From contig CM059197.1 in assembly GCA_030323885.1 (NCBI GenBank), positions 30,518,709 to 30,582,708 on the forward strand: DNA of 64,000 nucleotides, read 5' to 3'. The DNA comes from Branchipolynoe longqiensis. Its lineage: Eukaryota > Annelida > Polychaeta > Phyllodocida > Polynoidae. The notes beneath the pieces were generated by a model. The model saw nothing but the letters and a program-made list of their open reading frames with translations. It had not been told where the DNA came from and ran no database searches. A program made the position numbers and the translations under genes. Each line of letters begins with the position of its first letter. The first letter of the stretch is position 1. Below, piece by piece: positions 1 through 11,019 of this stretch.

Positions 1-485
1 CTTCCTTGTCAGGGATGAAAATGATCTCCAACAAAAAATGCGGAAATCAAGCGCCAGCAAAAAGGTTCGCTGACCATCCCCACCAAATTTGATAGCGATT
101 TCAAACTTGCTGCAAAAAGCACACGCATCAGGTATGGTAACAAAACACCATACCCCCTAGCCCCCCCCCCACCCCACACACAGACTCACCTCACTCTATT
201 TGCAGCGAGGTTTTACAGATCGTAGTCGGTCTTTAGAAAAAAGAACGACCATGCAATTTATTCAAGGTAATTAAAAATGATTATTGTCATTATAATAATT
301 TTGATAATTATTTATTATTATTATTATTATTATTACAGGTTTACTTTTGTACTTGTTTCTAGTGCAGACAAGTATCATCGCTGGGGTGTGACATTTTGTT
401 TTGACAGTAGTGTATTCCGAGTTGCTCTCAACTGGTCCCCAGGGAGGGACTGAAGCTGTGACTCGGCATGTTTATCCTTCATTGT
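1..485. other. No gene; degraded MITE-11 fragment and short microsatellite
   Basis: Bases 10-55 resemble the left end of MITE-11 (a 'cagggatgaaaatg' start followed by 'tgcggaaatcaagc'). A short (TTA)n run lies near 306-337. Nothing coding is supported. Confidence 0.4.
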
Positions 486-832
486 CAGGGATGAAAGTGG
501 TCTCCGCGAAAAAACGCGCAAATCAAGCCGAGATTATTACACCAATATTACACCGACGGCGAATTTCCGCGAAAACGCGGATTTCCCCCCATAGGGGGAA
601 ATCACGGAAAAACACCATAAGTCAGGCTTCAACTATCCTTCTTGTAGCTCTATGATCACTTGGCAGTAATATAACAGAAGGGTGAGTTAGTTCAGTGTCA
701 GGAGAGTGAGATATGGAGTCATATCCAACTAGTTATTGTTTGGGTGTTATGTTCTAGCAACATGTAAGGTCATTTTGTCTAATGTTAATCAGTAAATAAA
801 TGTTTAAAATCGCGGAGATCTTTCATTCCTGC
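486..832 (+). repeat. MITE-11 copy
   Basis: The left end reads 'cagggatgaaagtggtctcc' and the right end 'cgcggagatctttcattcct', an imperfect inverted pair. The middle holds 'ggcgaatttccgcgaaaacg'. Bases 741-775 resemble the 3' tail of SINE S1 ('gttctagcaacatgtaaggt'). Other copies are at 5771-6131, 50528-51485 and 57232-58170. Confidence 0.7.
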
Positions 833-1008
833 ATTGTAGACCTAATACTTTAAAGCCACTTTGAACCGATAATCAAATGGTCTCTGACGACCAAACTTGA
901 CATGGCTCTTGTGAGACATTTGTTTTTTTTTAATTGTGAGAAATTGTGGAAATGACTCTTCTACACTAGATAAAATACCACTGCACCTACAATGTGTTGC
1001 TCAGCTGG

Positions 1009-1405
1009 TAGATAAAAGATTCATTCCATACAGTTCTGTACAGTAGGGGTGAAGAACAAACCCTTTAGAAAAAGTGGCGAGATGCTGGGTAAATGAAATC
1101 AGCACATAATTTCTTATTTTAAAAAGCAAAATATATTCTGCACATACATCTTCATATTTACCCGATACTTTTGAGTTGAAAAATATAATAAAACATGTTG
1201 TTTGAACGTCAAACGTGAAATCAACAGCATTCGATCGTCGCCATCTTGTCTCTTTACATTCTCTTCCATTTCACCAACTCTTTGCCGATATAAGTAGCCA
1301 TTAGATACTGGAACCGGGAATTCTACTTACTGTTCTGTACTAAAGCGTATTTAGACTATGTTGTCATTCACCCCTACTGCAAGTATTGGGTCTATCTTTT
1401 ATCTA
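1009..1405 (+). repeat. MITE-4 copy 1
   Basis: It opens with 'tagataaaagattcattcc' and closes with the inverted 'tctatcttttatcta'. The interior contains a run of words also found at 1842-2263 and 19122-19531 ('gatactggaaccgggaattc'). About 400 bp; no transposase is present. Confidence 0.7.
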
Positions 1406-1484
1406 CTCGGCTGGAAGATTACCCCCTTAGGGAAGCCATACAGTCATGTTTGTGGTTAAATAAAACTCAACTTAACTCAACTCA

Positions 1485-1830
1485 AGCAGTGTGTTCTCTG
1501 TGGCAGAGTTGTTAGAGTGTCTGACTTTTTTCTAGGTCGGACTCCTAATCTGAAGGTCGGTGGTTCGATTGCCCATGCCCCCCACCTCTGCCAATTTGGA
1601 TTTCCACCGCTGTGTATAACTTACAGCGACATCAAAGGCCAGTTGCTCTCATACCATGTCTATGTGGTGTGGGAGGTTAAAAATCCCTTGGGTCGGTAAA
1701 AGTGTAGACTGAGGCTTTCTATCGACAAACTGTCTAATGGTGAAAACAAGTCTATTCAGACTTATCCATGATAGGCAGTATAAATCTTCAAGAAAAAAAA
1801 GAAAAGGAAAAAAAAAGAAAAAAGAAAGTG
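1485..1830 (+). repeat. SINE-3 copy, tRNA-headed
   Basis: A tRNA-like head (A box around 'gttgttagagtgtctgac', B box 'ggtggttcgattgcc' at 1559-1573) is followed by a ~250-bp body ending 'cagtataaatcttcaag' and an A-rich tail (1793-1828). A reverse copy is at 7559-7860 and a 5'-truncated copy at 53640-53812. The head looks like a Pol III promoter, not a functional tRNA gene. Confidence 0.75.
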
Positions 1831-1841
1831 TAGCAAGACCA

Positions 1842-2263
1842 GAGATAAACATAAGATTCACCCCCTACTTACAGTACGGATGAAAAACAATATTATATAA
1901 AAACTGGCGAATAATTTTGACATGCTTGGAAAATGAACTGAGCTGATAAATTCTAAATTTAAGAAGCAAAACCTATTTTTCTCATAAATCTTCATATTTA
2001 CCCGCTACTTCCGATTTGAAAAATTTAATAAAACATATACTTTAACGCACTTGAAAAAAGTGAAATCCACGGCGTTCTATCACCGCCATTTTGTCTTTTT
2101 GCATTCTCTCTCAGTTCACCAACTGTGTGTTGGTATATGGAGCCATCTGATACTGGAACCGGGAATTCTACATCCTGTTCCATACTAAAGCAGTTTTCTC
2201 CAGTATTTAGACTACGTTGTCGTTTACCCCTGTACTGTAAGTACGGGGTGAATCTTTTATCTA
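1842..2263 (+). repeat. MITE-4 copy 2
   Basis: The left end 'agataaacataagattcacc' and right end 'ggtgaatcttttatctag' form an inverted pair. It abuts the A-rich tail of SINE-3. A minus-strand frame through 2025-2230 shares the peptide 'SLNTGENCFSMEQ' with the frame in the 19122-19531 copy. Confidence 0.7.
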
Positions 2264-2432
2264 GACCAGAGAGGCCTGTCCAGGGCTGGGTGCACATCAA
2301 CGTTGGTATCTCGGAAGTGACGTTTTCGCTGGTTACCCCGGCCCCCTGGAGATGAGCTTGTAGCGGGGCAGACTGATTCTGACACTCACCAACTACATAC
2401 ATCCTGGCTCCCTCGCCATACCTCATCCCGGC

Positions 2433-2767
2433 ACCGGGCGCAGAGGCAGAGTCGGTAGAGCGCAGGCCTCACGTGCGGGGGGATCGGGAGTTCAGTTCCT
2501 GGTCGAGTCAAACCAAGGAATTATAAAATTGATACTTGTCACTTCCTAGCCTGGCGCTCAGCATTAATAGGATAGGGCAAGGACTGGTTGGCTCGGTGTC
2601 AAGATAATGTGACTGAGTGGGATATCAGGTCATGTTGCTTGATTGCCTGGTCTACCACTGGGGCAGCATTATAAAGTCACCACGAATGTGCACTGTCACA
2701 AGTCGGTACCCATCCTGATATGACCATAGATGTTGCCAGGATGTAAAATTCCACCAAACAACTAACC
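2433..2767 (+). repeat. S1 SINE, head type B
   Basis: The tRNA-like head 'gagtcggtagagcgcaggcc' leads into the standard S1 body: 'gatacttgtcacttcctagc', 'gactgagtgggatatcaggt' and 'cactataaagtcaccacg'-like words. The tail is of the 'aaaattccaccaaacaac' type. It is close to full length. Confidence 0.85.
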
Positions 2768-2850
2768 ATCTGTGTGAAATAAATGCCTAATAAGTGCAAA
2801 AGTATCTAAATAAAATATGTAGAATCAAATTTAGGCCAGTCTACTTAGGT

Positions 2851-2932
2851 CAGTATAAAGTCACAAGTGGGTACCCGTCCTGATATGGCCTTAGATGTTG
2901 CCAGGACGTAAAACTCCAACAACCAACCAACA
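2851..2932 (+). repeat. S1 SINE 3' fragment
   Basis: It holds only the last ~80 bp of S1 ('gggtacccgtcctgatatgg', 'ccaggacgtaaaactccaac'), preceded by 'cagtataaagtcacaag', so part of the body is deleted. Confidence 0.75.
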
Positions 2933-3027
2933 ACAACCTCATCCCGGCACCTCACCTCACCCACTGCCACAGTCTCCTGCCTATCCAAACACAGGGCTAC
3001 CACCCTTCCATCACCCACTGTAATATA

Positions 3028-3286
3028 TGAGCCTGTCTCAAAAGGTGCTAACTCTTCGTTTGTTTGTCCATAGTAAAGATTTACACAAAACAGCACTGAA
3101 ACGGCTACACTGAGAACACAAGGACATTTGCTTCAAATCAATATGTATTCTATTGGGATTATGAAACACCATGTAAAAAACAAATAAGTTTATCCTGAGC
3201 AAATGCATAAGTAGATAGTGTGTTGATGGTTACTATGGACAAAGTTTTGTCCCATATTGTTTAGCACCTTTTGAGACAGTCTCATA
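3028..3286 (+). repeat. MITE-3 copy
   Basis: Its ends are 'tgagcctgtctcaaaaggtg' and the inverted 'caccttttgagacagtctca'. The interior matches, in the opposite direction, the copies at 12935-13189 and 24072-24328 ('tgggacaaaactttgtcc'). Confidence 0.8.
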
Positions 3287-3668
3287 TGCGTAAAAGACAT
3301 CCAGGCACCAGTGGAGAACAAAGGAGTATGTAAATGAGATGACGTCAGATGTACAGGGTACTGGCGGATCAGGCCCCTGGGCGGTGAATAAAGCATTCAG
3401 TATCCAGAAGTCAAAGTGTTCAGACATCGTACTTTCACACCCACCAGCCACCATTATACATGTACATATATATCAACTCATTTCCTCAGTGCTGTTCTTT
3501 TTTTTATAGCAGTCAGTCGCAGCTAGTTCCCAGCAAGTTGGCTGTGATATATACTGTGTCTCCATTTGCCGCGTGTAATGCACACATGTCTGTCAAGTCA
3601 GAACCCAATTTGCCTTTAAAAGAAGCGCGTCTGTCGCAGTGTGCATTTTGGTCATTAAAGAGAGGATT

Positions 3669-4001
3669 TGGTTGGTTGGTTGTTGGAGTGTTACATCCTG
3701 GCAACATCTAAGGTCATATCAGAATGGGTACCCATTTGTGACAGTATGCACTCAGGGTGACTAAATAGTGCTGCCTGACTGGGAAATCAGGTTGCCAGCA
3801 CAATGACCTGATATCCCACTCAGTCACATTATCCTGACACTGAGCAACCAGTCCTTGCCGTATCCTATTAATGCTGAGCACCAGGCTTGGAAGCGACAAG
3901 TATTAATTTTATAAGTCATTGGTTTGACTCAACCGGGAACCAAACTCCCAATCTTCCACACGCAAGGCATGCGCTCTAGCGAATCGGCCACCATGCCTGG
4001 T
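3669..4001 (-). repeat. S1 SINE, type B head and tail
   Basis: Read on the minus strand it has a head near 4000 ('gccgattcgctagagcgcat'), the standard body, and a tail 'caacaaccaaccaacc' at 3669-3685. Full length. Confidence 0.85.
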
Positions 4002-4736
4002 CAAATGACCTGGAAAATATCTCCCTTCAAAATTTTCAAAATGTGGTAAATGGACATATTTCATTATCGTACTCTTAAATGTCGGTAACGAAGTCCTGAT
4101 TTTGCTTTTAAGTTATTTTTAATTTAAAAAAACAACACATGGTGGAATATTCAACTGAGCAGAGCTGGTTATATAATATGAATTGCCACTTTGCATTAGG
4201 TTAACTTCAGGCGGCCGCTTTTGGATCCGTCCGCCCAGTTTGATCCTGCGCGCGACCAAATTTGGTCTTCATTCAGGGCGTCCATGGGGCCCTAATTGGA
4301 CGAGTGTCACCAGAGTCTGCGCGTGGAAGCCCCGGGGCACTTTTCCGGGGAAGTTAGGGGTTCACATTTGAATGGGTGGCTAAGGACGCGTCAGTGACCA
4401 GCGACTAAATAATGGATCCCTATCGTGTGCGTAGTGGTCTATTTGAATTTAGGAACATGCCTGGCATTTTCAGCCCTGTGGTTTGTCACATTGGCGGGTT
4501 GCCCGTTGCTATGGCCACACTTCCGGTTAATATCTGTTGGATGTATTGCGAAGGTAAATTGGTACCAAAGACTAAGAACACTAACAATATTAAAACACGC
4601 TTCTTGTTTGTCCTACGTACAATAAATGTATTCTTTATATTTGCTCCTCCTCTTTTTTTTGTTCATACTCTTTCCTCTTTTTTTTATTTTAAATTTTTAA
4701 ATTAAAAAAAAACACATTTGCAATGTTGTACCCGGA
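4002..4736. other. No gene or repeat recognised
   Basis: Partly GC-rich at 4205-4390, then AT-rich. Small open frames exist on the + strand (for example 4412-4705) but show no recognisable domain. I see nothing else here. Confidence 0.4.
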
Positions 4737-4992
4737 TACTTAAAACTTCCTAGTCTGATGAAAACATCAATTTTCAAAACCAAAACAATTATCTAGATTT
4801 TATTCTACATATCCGACTTAGATACTGGTGCACTTATTAAACATTTGTCGCCACACATAAGTGAATACTGAGTCAATTTAATAGAACATGTTACTGCAGA
4901 AGCCTGTCGTGTCAAGAGTTTTACTTTTAGCGTGCTTGCCAAAATTAATCTTGCATGGCTGCACCTAAAATATTTCAAAAGTTTATGACTTT
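4737..4992 (-). repeat. MITE-1 copy, truncated
   Basis: It starts with the MITE-1 terminus ('ttaaaacttcctagtctgat') and follows the minus orientation of the family ('ccaaaattaatcttgcatgg') but loses the other terminus where it meets S1. Confidence 0.75.
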
Positions 4993-5008
4993 ATAGTACA
5001 AAAGTTGG

Positions 5009-5770
5009 TGACTTTATAGTACAACCCCACTGGGAGACTAGGCCGCCAGCACCATGACCTGATATCCCACTCAGTCACATTATCCTGAGACGGAGCTAAC
5101 CCGTTCATGTCCTATCCTAATACAGTATAACCCCGTTAAACCAATCTCAGTTAACCCAAACGATCGGTTAATCCAAACTTTTTTCGGTGGCCCCGCAAAA
5201 TACTACCATTTATCATATAAAAAAGTTGGTTAAACCAAAGTTGGTTAATCCAAATTATCGGTTAATCCAAACAAAATCGTCGGACCCCAGGCCAGTCCGA
5301 TATGCTTAAACCAAACTTGTATGTGGTTATAAGGTCATCTAAGACCCCACCAGCTTTTTTATATGATAAATGGTAGTATTTTGCCAGGCCGCCGAAAAAA
5401 GTGTTGATTAACCAATCGCTTGGTTTTACCGAGATTGGTTTAACATGGTTATGCTGTATATACATTTAAAAAAAACAATAATCAAAGTGTCCACATACAT
5501 TGTATATTACATGTGCAGTACATGCTTACTCAAAGTCAAAGTCGAAGCCAAAGCTCCATTAAACCAATGATCGGTTAATCCAAACAAATTTCTATGGTCC
5601 CTTCAAGTTTGGTTTAACGGGGTTATACTGTAATACCGAGCGCCTGGCTAGGAACCGACAATTATACATTTTTAAATCATTGGTTTGACTCAACCAGGGT
5701 TTGAACCCATGGGTTCGAATGTCACCATCTACCAAAACGAGATACGGACGCTCAACTCATTCTCTTCCAT
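5009..5770 (-). repeat. S1 SINE split by MITE-12
   Basis: Bases 5009-5120 carry the S1 body and 5633-5770 carry its head on the minus strand ('gtttgactcaaccagggttt'). Removing 5123-5630 plus one TA restores the S1 word 'cctaataataccgag'. The tail end of S1 is missing and a short duplication of 'gactttatagtaca' lies at its left edge. Confidence 0.85.
5123..5630 (+). mobile_element. MITE-12, TA-flanked, inside S1
   Basis: The termini are 'cagtataaccccgttaaacc' and its inverse 'ggtttaacggggttatactg'. The interior repeats 'atcggttaatccaaac' in both orientations. A TA lies on each side (5121-5122 and 5631-5632), the duplication expected of Tc1/mariner-type elements. There is no transposase frame. 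A second copy is at 34191-34700. Confidence 0.85.
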
Positions 5771-6131
5771 CAACGTTGAAAAAACGCGGAAATTATTACA
5801 TTGACGGCGAATTTCCGCGAAAATGTGGACTTTCTTCCATATGATTAACACTGTCAGGGAATCGCGGAAAGATGCTGGAAGTCAGTTTTCAACCAACACT
5901 GTTGTGCCTAGTATAATTATTATCGCCATTCTTGTTTGGGGTTTTTATGTTGTAGCAACAGCTAAGGCTATAAGAATGGGATTGGAACTACCCGATTACT
6001 GTCACATACATCCTGCGTACTTGGATTTTAAAAAAACGTTATTTTGTTGTTGTAAATATGTTTATTCTGCTGAATAAGTCGGTAAACTATTTTTTTAAAT
6101 CCGCGAAATCGCGGAGATCTTTCATCCCTAT
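5771..6131 (+). repeat. MITE-11 copy
   Basis: It has 'ttgacggcgaatttccgcga' at 5803, an S1-tail-like stretch at 5940-5975 ('atgttgtagcaacagctaag'), and the right terminus 'cgcggagatctttcatccct'. The left terminus is degraded. Confidence 0.65.
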
Positions 6132-6419
6132 TGTATGGACCTCGGGTGGGAGATGGTGAGGGGTGGGGGTGGGGGTGGGGGTCGAGGCAGGAGAGGGAAG
6201 GGAGAGCATTATGAGCATGTTGGCGGGTCTGGTGGGCGAACTGTTAGTGCGGGGGAGGTGGGGGGGGGGGGGGGCTACAGTGGACGCGCCATGCTGCGCA
6301 TGTCTGGTAGGACTCATCCATGCGGATCAGTGTCAGGCAGGCCGTCCCGCCCCTAACGACGTGCCACTCTCCAAAGGGCGCTGGTCCCTGCATATGGTCA
6401 CCCCCCAACCTTTCCTTCT

Positions 6420-6842
6420 TTCCAGTGTTCTTTCCACCATTCTTTCCACTATTCTTTCCACTATTCTTTCCACAATTCTTTCCACTATTCTTTCCACCCT
6501 CCTTTCCACCGTCCTTTCCACCATTCTTTCCACCATTCTTTCCACCGTTCTTTCCACCGTTCTTTCCACCGTTCTTTCCACCGTTCTTTCCGTCGTTCTT
6601 TCCACCGTTCTTTCCACCGTTCTTTCCACCGTTCTTTCCACCGTTCTTTCCACCGTTCTTTCCACCGTCCTTTCCACCGCCCTTTCCACCGTTCTTTCCA
6701 CCGTTCTTTCCACCGTTCTTTCCACTGTTCTTTCCGCCATTCTTTCCACCATTCTTTCACCATTCTTTCACCATTCTTTCACCATTCTTTCCACCATTCT
6801 TTCCACCATTCTCTCCACTATTCTTTCCACCATTCTGTCCAC
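6420..6842 (+). repeat. 12-bp minisatellite (CTTTCCACCGTT)n
   Basis: About 35 units of 12 bp, with a few shortened units near 6760-6790. Because 12 is divisible by 3, all frames stay open on both strands (such as a Leu-Ser-Thr-Val repeat). I treat these frames as artefacts of the period. Upstream, 6150-6290 is G-rich low-complexity sequence. Confidence 0.9.
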
Positions 6843-6845
6843 CAT

Positions 6846-7434
6846 CCGGACGCGGTGGCCCAATTGGTCAGCTTCCCGTGGGGAAGGTACAAATACAAGT
6901 AAAGCTTGTTTTATTTATTGACGCCTCTAGAGCACATTGATTTTCGTGTCATCGGCTATTGGACGTCAAACCTATTATGGTCATTCTGACATATTTCTTC
7001 GGAGGAAACCCACTGCCTCCAGATAGGCTACTCTTTCTGATGAACAACAAGGAGTCTTTTATATGCAAATGTGTCCACTGAACAGGGTGCCATAGGATGC
7101 TTAACACGTTCACAGGTGGACATGCTACCGCCTGAGCTACGTCTCGCTCAGTGGGGAAGGTCGGGAGTTCGATTCCCAGTCGAATCAACCAAATTGATAC
7201 TTGTCACTTCCTAGCCGGGCGCTTGGCATTAATAGGATAGGGCAAGGACTGGTTGGCTCAGTGTCAGGTTAATGTGACTGAGTGGGAAATCGGGTCATGG
7301 TGTCAGTGGCCTGGTCTCCCAGTGGGGCAGCACTATAAAGTCACCATGAGTGCACACTGTCATAAGTCGATACCCACCCTGATAATGTGATATGACCTTA
7401 GATGTTGCTAGGATGTAAAACAACAACAAACAAT
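6846..7434 (+). repeat. S1 SINE split by a V-SINE-like insertion
   Basis: The S1 head is at 6847-6888 ('ggacgcggtggcccaattgg') and S1 resumes at 7151 ('gtggggaaggtcgggagttc'), ending 'aaaacaacaacaaacaa'. Its head is type B and its tail type A, an unusual combination in this window. Confidence 0.85.
6889..7150 (-). mobile_element. V-SINE-like SINE with 11-bp target-site duplication
   Basis: The 11-mer GTGGGGAAGGT flanks it perfectly (6878-6888 and 7151-7161). On the minus strand it begins with a degraded tRNA-like head ('gagcgagacgtagctcaggc') and ends near 'aataaaacaagctttac'. The core words 'cagtgggtttcctccg' and 'gacgtccaatagccgatg' recall a repeat widespread in molluscs. The family name is from memory. 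Confidence 0.75.
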
Positions 7435-7558
7435 CGTTTTTTCCCTCATTTCTGCTTTCATTCTTACTCTCGTTCTTTCCTTCCTGCTTTCAGTTCTCTT
7501 CTCTTCCCTTTCTTCTGTTTTCTCACTGCCACTTTCTTTCATTATTTTCTTCCTTCCT

Positions 7559-7860
7559 TGAAGATTTATACTGCCTATCATGGATAAGTCTGAATAGACT
7601 TGTTTTCACCATTATACAGTTTGTCGATAGAAAGCCCAAGCCTACACTTTTACCGACCCAAGGGATTTTTAACCTCCCACACCACATAGACATGGTATGA
7701 GAGCAACCAGCCTTTGATGACGCTCTCAGTTATACACAGAGGTGGAAATCCAAATTGGCAGAGGTGGGGCATGGGGAATTGAACCACCAATCTTCAGATT
7801 AGGAGTCCGACCTAGAAAAAAGTCGGACACTCTAACCACTCTGCCACAGAGAACACCACT
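7559..7860 (-). repeat. SINE-3 copy
   Basis: Nearly the full SINE-3 reversed: the 3' end 'gaagatttatactgcctatc' is at 7559 and the tRNA-like head ends at about 7855 ('aaccactctgccacagagaa'). It is preceded by a T/C-rich tract (7437-7555). Confidence 0.8.
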
Positions 7861-7862
7861 TT

Positions 7863-9015
7863 CTTGTTTCCCCAAGTTAAGAAAGTTGTGAATTTGTTAA
7901 TGTGATGTACGGTCCAGATCTCAAACAAGCAAGGGCCACACAAACCAATGGCATTTCCAAGTGTTAACTCCTCATCTTCATCTTCTTTTTTCTCGCTAAA
8001 TATTTTTATTCCAGTTGAATGATATTTTTTCCCCCCAAGCATCGAAACACTGATTTTCACAAGGGTATCACTCTACTTCGAAGTCATTGGCCCAACAAGT
8101 TGTGTCCGTTATGCAGAAGCTGTGGGGACCCATCGTCTTTACTAATATACTTGTGGATTTGGGTTGTGTGAGCAGTGTGGGTTTCCTGTTGTAGCATGCA
8201 CCCAGGGTGGAGTGGGAGGAGAGCGGGTGGGGGGGGGGGGCGGTGGCAGCTCGGGCAGCCATGTTGAGATCTATTTTATCACGACCTATGCATTATTCAG
8301 AAAACATCCCATGTTGGCCCCCATACCCACACGGGGTCGCTCGTACCCGAGGCAGCGTAACTACGCCCCCTGTGGGATGGGAGATGTACCATTCTGAATT
8401 AATTATAAACAAAGCACAACAACCAGATCTTGAAAGTTGGGCTTTGGTACAGGGTAGCCATTAATGCAGTTGGACTTCTAGTTTTGTGGTGTGTTGTTTC
8501 TATGTTTGTGTTTCTCAGAGTCTTTGCTTTGTCTGGGCGTGGCAGAGAGCCAGCGGCTCGTCTTCTTTTGATGTTCCACTCAACACATTCCCTGCGTTTC
8601 ACCTACAGTTTGTTCGTCTGTTGGGGTTTCAAGTCCTAGCAACATATACGTTCATATCAGGACGGTCATCACATACAGTACAGGTCAGCGCAATGGGTAT
8701 AAGTTCTCTAGTTAAACACACATCAGAACAATTTTGTTGTGTGTGTTTAAAATTGATTTATTTGTTATTCATCCGAAAACATATTTTGTTAGCACCGAGC
8801 CACTGTTCTTCCAGCCGTTGAAGAGATCACATTTCGTTTGTAGCCGTAGTAGTAGTAAATGAAACTTCAGTTGTAATAGTACCCTCATATCCAAGTATTC
8901 CATTGTCCCACCTTAGTGATTGCCCAGTTCCAGAATCTGATCAAATATATCAATAACATTAATAATTGGTTGGCGCATTGATGGCTTTAATAGGAGGAGT
9001 TGCCGGGTGGCCTCG
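7863..9015. other. No gene; two repeat fragments
   Basis: An S1 tail fragment lies at 8617-8670 (minus: 'aagtcctagcaacatatacg'). A fragment of repeat R lies at 8748-8830 ('ttgttagcaccgagccactg'). A G-run sits at 8228-8240. Small open frames show no recognisable product. Confidence 0.45.
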
Positions 9016-9868
9016 ATTGGTTGGTTGTTGGGAGTTTCACATCCTGGCAACATCTAATACCCCTGTCACACTACAACGTAACGAGCGAACATGAGCCTAA
9101 CGTGGTGATATTTCGTCATTACGTTGATGTATGTTGGATTACGTTATGATGACGTTAGACTGACGTCGAGCTACGTCACATTACGTCGTGTTACGTCGAG
9201 TTACATCGAGGTTTTGGACATGTTCAAAAATTTCGACGTAGCTCGAACGTAAGGGTTTACGTTTGCCGTACGTTCTGTTCACGTTCAGCAAACGTCAATG
9301 ACGTTAAATGGACATTAGGCAAACGCTGCTCACTACGTTCCACTACATTAACCCACATTAAACCAGGTAGAAATGCCCATGCGGCGTAATGGGAACGTCA
9401 GGAGAACGTCAGGAGAATGTCAGGAGAACGTCAGGAGAACATACATTCAACGTATGTTCAACGTCTCATGACGTATGTAATGTCACATAATGTTCTTCTG
9501 GCGATGGAATAACGTTCATAACGTTCCGTCAGCGTAATGACGTTGTCCTCTCTCATTGAATGACGGTATCACTATGCTTTACCGACGTTACGCTCTCGTC
9601 CACTATGCTGCATCCACGTTCAACTTGTGCCCAAATTTGCATACTACGCCGAGAAGTTCAACGTTCTCCCTACGTTGACGTCGTTACATCGTAGTGTGAC
9701 AGGGCCATTAGGTTATATCAGCATCGGTACCGACCTGTGACAGTGCACACTAATGGCGACAATAGTGATGCTCCACTGGGAGACCAGGCCTCCAGCACCA
9801 TGACCCGAGATCTAACTCAGTCACATTATCCTGACACGGAGCCAACCAGTTGGGTGGCCCCGGTGTGT
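9016..9868 (-). repeat. S1 SINE split by MITE-6
   Basis: The S1 tail (9016-9058, 'ttggttggttgttgggag') and part of its body (9710-9868) are separated by MITE-6. The head end is missing. Confidence 0.8.
9061..9704 (+). mobile_element. MITE-6, ~640 bp, inside S1
   Basis: Its termini are CCCTGTCACACTACAACGTA and an inverted copy ending 'gtagtgtgacaggg'. The interior is densely packed with 'acgtt', 'acgtc' and 'aacgtcag' words in both orientations (for example the repeated 'gtcaggagaa' at 9399-9440). A relative is at 37160-37736. No coding capacity is seen. Confidence 0.8.
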
Positions 9869-10179
9869 GTGTTCGTTGTGTGTGTGTGTGTGGTGTGTGT
9901 GTGAGAGTGGAGGGTGAGTGGGTGGGTGGGTAGGTGATGGACGGGTGAGGTGCGTGGCCGCGCTCACTTCAAACAGCTCCAGTGCATCTCCGAGAGCAAG
10001 GAAGAGGGCGCTGCTGCTGTTTTTCTTTCAGCGTGATGATTATGTAGTAGAGCAATAGGATTCATGTGTGTACAGTTGAAAGTCTACAGTTGAAGGCAGG
10101 CATAACTCAAAAGTTCTGTGTGTACGGCTGGTGGCTGATCTCTGGGGCATAATCGCATTACGCTGGTGACCATTCATTA

Positions 10180-10230
<51 letters not shown>

Positions 10231-10246
10231 CATATAATGATGTAGG

Positions 10247-10287
<41 letters not shown>

Positions 10288-10519
10288 GTCATATATATAT
10301 ATACATATATATAAAGGAGCACAGGACAGGAGCAGGTGTTGACCGGTCGAGGCGAGCGAGGGAATGGGCCCCAGTCCTACGGGGAAGGGGCGAGGGAAGG
10401 TGGAGAGGGGGAGCCACCTGCCGGATTCGAACCCAAGCGGTCAATAGTACACCGCCAACTTCCAACACCGGGGGGGGGGGTGTCTGTGCCCTCCCTACAC
10501 CAGCATATCCTAGATATAC

Positions 10520-10565
<46 letters not shown>

Positions 10566-10796
10566 GCCAGTGCGCGAGTGACAGTATTCACGGCACTGGT
10601 AGCAGTGGGGGAGGGGGGCGCCACCTGTCCCACTGTGAAGAGGGGGTCACCCATAAAGTAGTACACAGCATCAGGGTGGCGAATAAGGAATATTCCCTTA
10701 CGCACCTTTATACTCGCATAAGTTTTATACATCACATAACATATAATGATATAAGTTATATATATATTATATATATCAGGTCATGTGGCAGTAAGA
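9869..10796. other. No gene; AT microsatellites and local duplication
   Basis: (AT)n runs occupy about 10180-10228, 10245-10283 and 10527-10561. A GT/GGGT-rich stretch is at 9858-9935. Two related segments flank 10300-10735 ('acatataatgatgtaggtta' near 10229 and 'acatataatgatataagtta' near 10739), suggesting a local duplication. A B-box-like 'ggattcgaaccc' lies at 10422 without a matching tRNA fold. Confidence 0.5.
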
Positions 10797-10965
10797 TGGT
10801 TGGTTGGTTGGTTGTTAGGGTTTTACATTCTGGCGACATCTAAGGTCATATCAGGACGGGCACCGACTTGTGACAGTGTACACTCATGACAACTTTATAG
10901 TGCTGCTCCACTGGGAAATCAGGCCTCCAGCACCATGATCCGATATCCCATGCAGTCACATTGGT

Positions 10966-10984
10966 CGTAATGCGAAGCATTACG
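10966..10984. other. Terminal hairpin of GCE-1
   Basis: CGTAATGCGAAGCATTACG has two perfectly complementary 8-bp arms around a 3-nt loop. The identical hairpin closes GCE-2 at 22673-22691. It sits 3 bases from the element edge. Confidence 0.8.
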
Positions 10985-11019
10985 CTTGATGCGAGGAGAG
11001 GAAGAGACCCTCCCCCGCC

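Noticed and set aside
4205..4345. Possible vector or cloning-site contamination (NotI- and BamHI-like words close together)
   Set aside because: The surrounding sequence shows no vector backbone and the sites occur by chance in a GC-rich patch.
6163..6921. Long frames through the 12-bp array on both strands
   Set aside because: They are produced by a repeat period divisible by 3 and lack any non-repetitive domain.
10963..10990. Helitron 3' end at the shared hairpin
   Set aside because: A terminal hairpin is present, but the expected CTRR end and A/T target could not be read. The promoter and ORF point away from it.
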